A stretch of 50,789 nucleotides of DNA. Source: DASSHA01 sp035693145. Lineage in GTDB: Bacteria > Chloroflexota > Limnocylindria > Limnocylindrales > CSP1-4. Under the pieces are notes generated by a model. That model ran no database searches. It saw only the letters and a list, made by a program, of their open reading frames with translations, and was not told the DNA's origin. A program made the translations under genes and the position numbers. Shown here piece by piece: positions 7,849 through 14,096 of the stretch. Every line of letters starts with the position of its first letter. Within the stretch, counting starts at the first letter, position 1. The DNA is taken from contig DASSHA010000063.1 in the NCBI GenBank assembly GCA_035693145.1, positions 1-50,789 on the forward strand, written 5' to 3'.

Positions 7849-9312
7849 TCAGCCGATAGCCGCATCGCGCTGGGCCTCCCGCACGACGGCGTCGCGCGCG
7901 GCGCGGATGCGCCCGAGCCGGTCGTCGTCGCGAGGCAGCGGGTCGAGGAGCGTGCCTCGGCTCGTCCGCCAGCGAGCCGCAACCGCCCCAGGCTGCTCAC
8001 CCCACCGAACCGCCGCGGCCTGGACCGCCGCGCCGAGCGCGACGAGCTCGTCGGCGTCCGGCACGAGCACGGCACGACCCGAAAGGCGCCGCACGACCTC
8101 CCGCCAGGCACGGCCCCGTGCCCCACCGCCGACCAGCACCAGGGGTCGATCCGAGGCCAGCCCAGCGGCCTGGACGGCGATCGCATCGAGTGCGTCGAGC
8201 AGTGACAGCGCCGCCCCCTCGTACGTCGCCATGAGGATCTCCTGCCGACTCGTCGCGTGCCGCAGCCCGCTGATCCTCCCGGCGGCGGTCGGGAGGTCCG
8301 GCGTCCGCTCGCCGTCGAGGTAGGGGAGGACGACGACCTCCCGTGCCGGCTCGACGTCCTCCCGATCGATCCCGAGCCAGGTCGCCACGCGCTCGACGGC
8401 GAGCGTGCAGTTCAGGGTCGCGGCGAGCGGCAGGAAGCGGCCGCTCGCGTCACAGAAGCCGGCGACCGTCCCGCTCGGGTCGGTCGGACGGACCGCCGAG
8501 ACCGCGAATGCCGTGCCCGAGGTCCCGAGGCTGAGCGCCGGCTGACCGACGGCCAGCCCGAGACCGAGTGCGGCGCCCATGTTGTCGCCCGTTCCGGGGC
8601 CGACGACGACGTCCGGCCGAAGCCCGAGCGCAGCGGCGACCCCGGGCGAGACGGTTCCCGCCCGATCCACCGGCCCGAGCACCTCGGGCAGGAGGCGGAC
8701 GGGCAGCTCCACCCCCGGAAGGCCGAGGATGCGTGCGTCGTACTGCTCGTCGCGCGTCGACCACCAGCCCGTGCCGGACACGTCGCCGCGGTCGGTGACG
8801 CCGATCCCGGTCAGCCGTTCGGTCAGGTAGTCGTGCGGCAGGCGAACGGCGGCAACCGCGGCCGCCAGCGATGGCTGCGTTCTCCGGAGCCACGCCCACT
8901 TCGTCACCGTGAACGACGCAACGGGCCGAAGGCCCGTTCGATCCGCCCACGTCTCGGCGCCCAGCTCGGCGGTGAGGCGCTCGGCGTCCGGGGCCGACCG
9001 GGTGTCGTTCCAGAGTGGCGCGTCCCGGAGCGGGTCGCCGCGCGCGTCGAGGACGACGAGACCGTGCTGCTGACCGGCGACGGAGATCGCCACGATGTCA
9101 CGACGGTCGCCGCCTGCCGCGACGGCGGCCGCGAGCGCGCGCTCCAGCGCGGTCCACCAGCCGCGCGGATCGCTCTCCCGCGCACCGCCGTCGCCGGCGA
9201 CGACGTGCGACGCGCGTCCAATCCCCACGATGCGTCCGGTCTCGGCGTCGACGAGGGCGACCTTCGTGGCCTGGGTCGAGCAGTCGACGCCGGCGACGAG
9301 CGACGTGTGCAC
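7849..9312 (-). CDS. xylB: Xylulokinase-like FGGY carbohydrate kinase
   Basis: 487-aa FGGY-family kinase, best matched to D-xylulokinase (D-xylulose to xylulose-5-phosphate, feeding the pentose phosphate pathway). Evidence: N-terminal phosphate-binding VAGVDCSTQATKVALVD, the substrate-side DVSGTGWWS (~170), the catalytic-Asp region GPGTGDNMGAALG (~245), adenosine-site LSLGTSGTAFAVS (~260) and C-terminal LVLVGGGARGRAW (~395). No xylose isomerase, transporter or regulator is next to it, so other ketose or polyol substrates are possible. The GTG at 9312 follows TATAAG by exactly 6 nt; the intervening GGAGCG could also act as a very close Shine-Dalgarno. Confidence 0.88.
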   Translation of the reverse strand: MHTSLVAGVDCSTQATKVALVDAETGRIVGIGRASHVVAGDGGARESDPRGWWTALERALAAAVAAGGDRRDIVAISVAGQQHGLVVLDARGDPLRDAPLWNDTRSAPDAERLTAELGAETWADRTGLRPVASFTVTKWAWLRRTQPSLAAAVAAVRLPHDYLTERLTGIGVTDRGDVSGTGWWSTRDEQYDARILGLPGVELPVRLLPEVLGPVDRAGTVSPGVAAALGLRPDVVVGPGTGDNMGAALGLGLAVGQPALSLGTSGTAFAVSAVRPTDPSGTVAGFCDASGRFLPLAATLNCTLAVERVATWLGIDREDVEPAREVVVLPYLDGERTPDLPTAAGRISGLRHATSRQEILMATYEGAALSLLDALDAIAVQAAGLASDRPLVLVGGGARGRAWREVVRRLSGRAVLVPDADELVALGAAVQAAAVRWGEQPGAVAARWRTSRGTLLDPLPRDDDRLGRIRAARDAVVREAQRDAAIG

Positions 9313-9318
9313 CGCTCC

Positions 9319-9324
9319 CTTATA
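9319..9324 (-). promoter_or_regulatory. -10 box TATAAG before xylulokinase
   Basis: TATAAG (5 of 6 to TATAAT, minus strand) ends 6 nt before the GTG at 9312. It is the best-matching -10 in the set of start-adjacent hexamers. Confidence 0.5.
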
Positions 9325-9424
9325 CCGACGTCGAACTCGTCACGCGCCGCGGACACGCCGCGCTGTCACCGCGCTGCAACCGCTGCGCCACCTGCGGGCG
9401 TCGCGCGCTCGCCGGACCTGAGCC

Positions 9425-9430
9425 TATGTT
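9425..9430 (+). promoter_or_regulatory. -10-like hexamer TATGTT before small membrane protein
   Basis: TATGTT followed by 6 nt and then the GTG at 9437. It is divergent from the xylulokinase promoter within a 124-bp gap. Confidence 0.45.
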
Positions 9431-9436
9431 CAGCTC

Positions 9437-9709
9437 GTGAGCGACGATCGAAGCGCCACCGAGGAGACGGCCGCGGAGACGACCGGGGCGATCGCCAGGC
9501 GGGACCGCGCCGGGGAGCCGCCCGACGAGGGCGGGCTCGGCGGCGGTCCGCTTCGGCCGTCGGAGCGGTCGACGTACGGGACCGACGATCGCCACGATGT
9601 CGAGACCGCCGCGGCACCGTCGTCCACGCCGGGGATCGTCGTCGGCCTCGTGCTCCTCGCGATTTTCCTGGCCATCCTCGCCTGGGCGGTCGTGACCGGC
9701 CTGCGCTGA
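9437..9709 (+). CDS. Small tail-anchored membrane protein, function unknown
   Basis: 90-aa protein with a polar, charged N-terminal two thirds (Glu/Asp/Arg/Gly-rich, probably disordered) and one C-terminal helix from ~residue 66 (IVVGLVLLAIFLAILAWAVV) ending TGLR. The codon pattern is strongly GC at third positions, as in neighbouring genes, and it starts with a GTG 6 nt after a TATGTT box, so I take it as real. I recognise no family. Topology would leave the bulk in the cytoplasm if it is tail-anchored. Confidence 0.6.
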   Translation: MSDDRSATEETAAETTGAIARRDRAGEPPDEGGLGGGPLRPSERSTYGTDDRHDVETAAAPSSTPGIVVGLVLLAIFLAILAWAVVTGLR

Positions 9710-9767
9710 CCTGGGCGCCGTGGCGCCCCGACACGGGAGCGACCCCCGGAGCCCAACGGACCGCTGC

Positions 9768-9773
9768 TATCCT
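9768..9773 (+). promoter_or_regulatory. -10-like hexamer TATCCT upstream of the YIDPGSGS gene
   Basis: TATCCT ~60 nt before the GTG at 9833. The leader would carry the strong GGAGGAG Shine-Dalgarno at 9821-9827. No -35 is recognised. Confidence 0.35.
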
Positions 9774-9832
9774 CGGTCCGATCGTCGGCCCCCGGGGTAA
9801 TCCCGCCGGCGGCATGACGCGGAGGAGAGCCG

Positions 9833-10015
9833 GTGCTGCACGTCACGCTCGCCTACATCGATCCCGGTTCGGGCAGCCTCATCATCCAGGTCGTCGTGGC
9901 CGCGATCGTCGCGATTCCGATCTTCTTCCGCCACCAGATCGCGCGCGTGGCCCGGGTCGTCCGCGGCCGTCGCAGCGCGCCGGGCGAGGGCAGCGGGCCG
10001 CAGCACCTCGACTGA
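9833..10015 (+). CDS. YIDPGSGS-motif small membrane protein
   Basis: 60-aa protein: a short N-terminus with the motif AYIDPGSGSLIIQ, one transmembrane helix (VVVAAIVAIPIFF), then a basic stretch (RHQIARVARVVRGRR) that should sit in the cytoplasm. Small proteins with a Y-[IL]-D-P-G-[ST]-G-S-L start recur in many bacteria next to sulfatase-like or polysaccharide genes; their role is unknown. The GTG start is fixed by a near-perfect GGAGGAG at 9821-9827, 5 nt upstream, the strongest ribosome site in this stretch. The methyltransferase gene follows after 24 nt. Confidence 0.8.
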   Translation: MLHVTLAYIDPGSGSLIIQVVVAAIVAIPIFFRHQIARVARVVRGRRSAPGEGSGPQHLD

Positions 10016-10039
10016 ACAGGCTCCGCGAGCGACCGGTCG

Positions 10040-11458
10040 ATGACGACCGCGACGACGGCTGCTCCGACCGCCGGATCGACCGCCGAACGCGACCCCGGCT
10101 CGTTTCGGGATCCCGGAGGGTTCGTTTACCGCCGCGACGGCGTCCTCTACCGCCAGATCGGTCCGGCGTCGATCGCGGATTGGGAGGCGTTCCTCGCCAG
10201 CGGGCTGGCGGATCGGCTCATCGGGTCAGGCCGGCTCGTCGGACACGAGGCCGTCGACCTCTCGCTCGCCGCGACCGCCGACGCCCGCGGCGTCATCCGG
10301 CCCGAGCCGATCGACTTCATCTCGTATCCGTACGAGTGGACGTTCAGCGAGCTCCAGGATGCCGCGCTCCTGACCCTCGACGTCGAGCTCGAGGCGCTCG
10401 CGGCCGGCTGGACGCTCAAGGACGCCTCGGCCTACAACGTCCAGTTCCGGCACGGCCGACCGATCATCATCGACTCGCTCTCCTTCGAGCCGCTCGAGGA
10501 CGGCGCCCCATGGGTCGCATATCGGCAGTTCTGCGAGCATTTCCTCGCACCGCTCGCGCTCATGGCCCGTCGCGACATCCGGCTCTCGCGCCTCCTCCGC
10601 GCGGACCCGGACGGTGTCCCGCTCGACCTCGCGGCCACGCTCCTGCCCGCCCGGACGCGGCTCAGCTTCGGGCTCCTGTCGCACCTCCATCTCCATGCCC
10701 GCGCGCAGCGTCGGTATGCCGGCAACGAGGACGAGGGGCGGGCCGCTCGTCGTGCACGGATCGATCGCAGCCGGCTGGTGGCGTTGATCTCGAGCCTGCG
10801 CGGGACCGTCCGCGGCCTCCGTTGGACGCCCGCGGGGACCGAATGGTCGGACTACGCCGACAACACGAGCTACACCGACCGGGCGACGACGTCGAAGGAG
10901 CGGCTCGTCGCCGACTTCGTCGCGCGAGCTCCCGGGACACGGGCGTGGGACCTCGGCGCGAACACCGGCCGCTACAGCCGGATCGCGGCCGACGCGGGCC
11001 GCGAGGTTCTGGCCTTCGACATCGACCCGGCGGCGGCGGAGCGGAACTACCGCCAGATCCGCGGCGAGGGCCGGACAGACGTCTTCCCGCTCGTGCTCGA
11101 CGTGGCGAATCCGAGCCCCGGCATCGGCTGGCTGGGCACGGAACGACGCTCGCTCCTCGACCGGGCGAACCCGGACGTCGTCCTCGCGCTCGCGCTCGTC
11201 CATCATCTCGCGATCTCGCGGAACGTCCCGTTCGCGTTGCTGACGGATCTCTTCGCGCGCCTCGCGCCGTGGATCGTCGTCGAGTTCGTGCCAAAGGAGG
11301 ACCCGATGGTCCGTCGCCTGCTCGCCAGCCGGCGCGACGTCTTCGACGACTATTCGCTCGACGCCTTCCGGGCTGCGGTCGGCGAGCGGTTCGAGGTCGA
11401 GGCCGAGGAGCCGATCGAGGAGAGCGGCCGCGTCCTCCTGCTCCTCCGGCGCCGCTGA
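10040..11458 (+). CDS. NoeA/nodulation-like class I SAM-dependent methyltransferase
   Basis: 472 aa. Residues ~20-255 form a conserved N-terminal region (GGFVYRRDGVLYRQI, IDFISYPYEWTFSEL, LKDASAYNVQF), which in this family resembles a degenerate kinase-like fold. Residues ~285-470 are a Rossmann methyltransferase with motif I WDLGANTGRYSRIA, an acidic strand LAFDIDPAAAERN and the region VLALALVHHLAISRNV. The organisation matches NodNoe-type methyltransferases seen in nodulation and exopolysaccharide loci. The acceptor is unknown; a surface glycan or lipid is likely given the preceding membrane protein and the convergent sulfatase-like gene. The ATG at 10040 lacks a good Shine-Dalgarno, so coupling with the upstream small gene is likely. 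Confidence 0.82.
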   Translation: MTTATTAAPTAGSTAERDPGSFRDPGGFVYRRDGVLYRQIGPASIADWEAFLASGLADRLIGSGRLVGHEAVDLSLAATADARGVIRPEPIDFISYPYEWTFSELQDAALLTLDVELEALAAGWTLKDASAYNVQFRHGRPIIIDSLSFEPLEDGAPWVAYRQFCEHFLAPLALMARRDIRLSRLLRADPDGVPLDLAATLLPARTRLSFGLLSHLHLHARAQRRYAGNEDEGRAARRARIDRSRLVALISSLRGTVRGLRWTPAGTEWSDYADNTSYTDRATTSKERLVADFVARAPGTRAWDLGANTGRYSRIAADAGREVLAFDIDPAAAERNYRQIRGEGRTDVFPLVLDVANPSPGIGWLGTERRSLLDRANPDVVLALALVHHLAISRNVPFALLTDLFARLAPWIVVEFVPKEDPMVRRLLASRRDVFDDYSLDAFRAAVGERFEVEAEEPIEESGRVLLLLRRR

Positions 11459-11482
11459 GCGGGCGGCGGTCGCGAGCGCGGA

Positions 11483-13114
11483 TCAGCCGCCGGGCGTGAG
11501 GCGGTCGGTGACGTCGGTCAGGTCGTACGGCTGGAGCCAGCTCTTCGAGGTGTAGACGCGGTCGTCGCGTCGCTCGTACGGCAGGCCGAACCAGTTCGCG
11601 AACAGCGTCGGGAAGGTGTTGATGCTCGTCATCGTCGGGGACAGCCCGATGTCTTTCCCGCCTGGCACGTACCACGCGTTGAGGATCCCGAACTTGATCT
11701 CGAGGAGGTCGTCCGACATCGCCGACCAGTCGAACGGCTCGCGGTAGTTCGCGCTGTAGGCCTTGGGCCACGGGCCCTCGTCGCCCTGGAGGATGATGAT
11801 GGGCTGGCGATCGGGCGGCAGCGACAGCAGCCCGGACAGGATCTGGCGCAGCTGGTCGTTCGTGAACGCGAGCTGGCGCTCGTAGCGGTCGAGGTCCGTC
11901 AGCCCGGCGACCTGCTGTGACGTCATGAACGACCCGTCGCGGTCGTAGACGAGCGGCGGATGCGGCAGGAGGATGTGGGCGAAGACGAACTTCGGCCCGG
12001 CATCGTCGTCGCGCTCGTCCTTGAGTGCCGCGAGCCCGAACTGGTTGTTGTCGAAGTGGCGGACGCGCGCATCGACCGGCTCGGCCAGGTGAAGGCGCTT
12101 CTGGACCGCCGGCAGGGCGCTCTCGTCGAGCAGGGTGGAGACGAACTCGGACGGCCCCCCCAGATGGAGGTCCGTGTCGGCGAGCGGCGCGCGCTGCGTC
12201 GGCGCCCACCACGAGCCGATGCTGACGTAGCGGTAGCCGAGGGCCTTGAACTGGCGGGCGACGAGCGAGTCCGCGATTTTGTCGTTGACGAACGTGAGGT
12301 CGCCGCTGCCCGGTCCCGGGACGCCGGGCATGTCGGCGAGGTGGCTCATCGTCATCGTCGCGCCGAGCGAGAGCGCCGTCCGGACGTAGTTCGCGTGGCT
12401 GCCCTCGAGGACGCTGAAGCCCTCGTCGCGGAGCCACGGCGTGAGGTCGTTCCGGACGCCGTACATGAGCTGCTCCGACGTGTCCGAGCCGTAGCGGTCG
12501 AAGATCAGCCAGTAGACGTCGCGCTTCGGCGCGCTGGTCTGCGTGGGGAGCGAATCGGCGCTCGTCGCCGCCGTCCGGCCGAGGCCCGCCACCTGGAACG
12601 GGACGATGAGCGCGAGCGTGATGGCGACGAGGACTGCACCCAGCCGGGTGAGGAGCGTTCCTGCCGCCGCGATGCGCGACGGGCGCCAGCGTCCGGCCGC
12701 GACCGCCGCGAGCAGGACGAGCCCCGCCCAGCCGGCCTGCTGGACGGCGCCGGGGACGTGGAGCGGCGCGACGGCGGTCGCGACGTGGCCGTACATGAGC
12801 AGCCCGAAGGCGAGCGGCGTGACGACGAGCGCGGCGCGGGCGACGCTTCCATAGACGAGGCCCAGGAGGAGCGTCGCCGCGAGGGCGGCGGCGAGGGCCA
12901 GCGCGAGCGGGAGCACCACGTCTGCCGGGTCGACGTCGCCGAGGTTCTGCGACCAGAGGAAGAGGATCGGGTACGCGGCGAACAGGAGCGGATGGCTCGC
13001 GGACAGGCGGCTCCCGGACAGGCGGCTCCCGGACAGGCGGCTCGGCCGACGGTCGTCCGACTCGTCGACGGTCGGCGGGTCGACGGCCCCGCCGCCGGGC
13101 TCATCCGGCATCAC
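11483..13114 (-). CDS. Membrane-anchored sulfatase/alkaline-phosphatase-superfamily protein
   Basis: 543 aa. A polar N-terminal tail (~1-38) contains three exact SRLSG-type repeats, followed by ~5 hydrophobic helices (~40-200). The extracellular catalytic-like domain begins RDVYWLIFDRYGSD (metal Asp) and carries the nucleophile-region NYVRTALSLGATMTM (Thr candidate). The second metal motif, SDHG in LtaS-type enzymes, reads LQGDEGPWP here, with Glu in place of His. Architecture is as in lipoteichoic-acid-synthase or phosphoethanolamine-transferase relatives; the substrate is unknown. Start: GTG 13114 followed at once by ATG 13111; GGGGAG lies ~9 nt upstream of the GTG. It sits 6 nt downstream of the reductase gene, so one operon. 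Confidence 0.82.
   Translation of the reverse strand: MMPDEPGGGAVDPPTVDESDDRRPSRLSGSRLSGSRLSASHPLLFAAYPILFLWSQNLGDVDPADVVLPLALALAAALAATLLLGLVYGSVARAALVVTPLAFGLLMYGHVATAVAPLHVPGAVQQAGWAGLVLLAAVAAGRWRPSRIAAAGTLLTRLGAVLVAITLALIVPFQVAGLGRTAATSADSLPTQTSAPKRDVYWLIFDRYGSDTSEQLMYGVRNDLTPWLRDEGFSVLEGSHANYVRTALSLGATMTMSHLADMPGVPGPGSGDLTFVNDKIADSLVARQFKALGYRYVSIGSWWAPTQRAPLADTDLHLGGPSEFVSTLLDESALPAVQKRLHLAEPVDARVRHFDNNQFGLAALKDERDDDAGPKFVFAHILLPHPPLVYDRDGSFMTSQQVAGLTDLDRYERQLAFTNDQLRQILSGLLSLPPDRQPIIILQGDEGPWPKAYSANYREPFDWSAMSDDLLEIKFGILNAWYVPGGKDIGLSPTMTSINTFPTLFANWFGLPYERRDDRVYTSKSWLQPYDLTDVTDRLTPGG
13001..13045. repeat. 15-bp tandem repeat, three copies, in frame
   Basis: Units at 13001-13015 and 13016-13030 are identical (cggacaggcggctcc); the third (13031-13045) differs only in its last base. 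Being 15 bp, the repeat keeps frame and encodes the SRLSG repeats in the N-terminal tail of the sulfatase-like protein. Confidence 0.9.
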
Positions 13115-13120
13115 CCGGGT

Positions 13121-13957
13121 CTACTCCCCGGGGCGGGTGGTCGCCGGCGGCTTCGCGCCCGACCGGCCCGGCTCCTTGCCCTTCGGCCAGTACAGCTCCT
13201 TCTTCACCTGCGCCTCTGGGAAGCCGAGCCCGAGGAGCGTCGCCTCGGCGTTGAGGATCATGTCCGGGTTGCCGCAGATGTAGGCGATGGCGTTGTCCGG
13301 CGTCAGCTCGAGCTCGCGCACGACCGGCTCGACGATCGTCTCCACGCGGCCGATCCGGCCCGTCCAGCCGGCGTTCGAGGGATGGTTCGGCCGGGAGATC
13401 GTGGGCACGAACGTGACCGGGTACTCGCCGCTGTGCTGCCACCCCTCGACGAGCGGCCGGTAGCCCAGGTCGGCCTGGTAGGACACGCCGTTCAGGAACA
13501 CGACGCGTCGCGGACGGCGCTCACGGAGCAGCGCGCGCATCATCGCCACGAACGGCGCGTTGCCCGTCCCCGACGAGATGAACAGGTGCGTCCGGTCATC
13601 GTCGGGCAGCAGCGTGAACTTGCCCTTCGGGCCGATCATCCGCATGGGATGGCCTTCGGGCAGCTCCCACAGCAGCGGCGTGAACGTGCCCTCCGGGACG
13701 AGGCGGACGTAGAACTCGTAGCCCTCGCTGCCGGCGACACCGGGGTCCGACGCGACCGAATACGGGCGCTGGACGATGCGTTCGCCGGCCACGACGCCGA
13801 TCGTCATGTACTGGCCCGGCTCGAACCGCGTCGGCTCGCCGTCGAAGCGGACCCAGAAGCGGGCCAGGCTCTCGTTGTCGTCGACCCGCCGGACGAGGCG
13901 CGAGTTGTACTGGGGCGCCTCGTGGGCGATCGTCGGCGGGCTGGCGAGGTCCGTCAT
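13121..13957 (-). CDS. Ferredoxin-NADP(+) reductase-like FAD/NAD-binding oxidoreductase
   Basis: 278-aa flavoprotein of the ferredoxin-NADP reductase fold. The FAD domain (~1-110) has YMTIGVVAGERIVQRPYSVAS, with the RxYS FAD motif. The NAD(P) domain has HLFISSGTGNAPFVAMM and terminates with the YICGNPDMI motif typical of the bacterial Fpr-like group. It would transfer electrons between NAD(P)H and ferredoxin/flavodoxin or another small carrier. I chose the ATG at 13957 because homology starts just after it (APQYNSRLVRRVDDNES); the frame runs ~150 nt further upstream but would overlap the promoter of the divergent ppdK. TACACT sits 8 nt before this ATG. Confidence 0.88.
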   Translation of the reverse strand: MTDLASPPTIAHEAPQYNSRLVRRVDDNESLARFWVRFDGEPTRFEPGQYMTIGVVAGERIVQRPYSVASDPGVAGSEGYEFYVRLVPEGTFTPLLWELPEGHPMRMIGPKGKFTLLPDDDRTHLFISSGTGNAPFVAMMRALLRERRPRRVVFLNGVSYQADLGYRPLVEGWQHSGEYPVTFVPTISRPNHPSNAGWTGRIGRVETIVEPVVRELELTPDNAIAYICGNPDMILNAEATLLGLGFPEAQVKKELYWPKGKEPGRSGAKPPATTRPGE

Positions 13958-13965
13958 CGGGTGGC

Positions 13966-13971
13966 AGTGTA
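13966..13971 (-). promoter_or_regulatory. -10-like hexamer TACACT before the reductase
   Basis: TACACT (minus strand), 8 nt before the ATG at 13957, with no Shine-Dalgarno between. It is identical to the hexamer before the polyprenyl synthase. Confidence 0.4.
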
Positions 13972-14012
13972 GCCGGGCGCGCTCGTCGCCCGGGCACGCC
14001 GCGGACCGCGCG

Positions 14013-14018
14013 TACAAT
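14013..14018 (+). promoter_or_regulatory. -10 box TACAAT upstream of ppdK
   Basis: TACAAT (5 of 6 to consensus) would start a ~72-nt leader carrying GAGGAG at 14085-14090. No clear -35 at 16-18 nt. Confidence 0.45.
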
Positions 14019-14096
14019 CGGCGCCGAACGACGAGCAGATCGCAGCGCGCCGCGGGCCCGCGTCCCGGCGCCGGCGCACCACCCGAGGAGCCCGAA

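Noticed and set aside
8257..11499. 1080-codon open frame over xylB and the methyltransferase
   Set aside because: A shadow frame spanning several unrelated real genes and their promoters.
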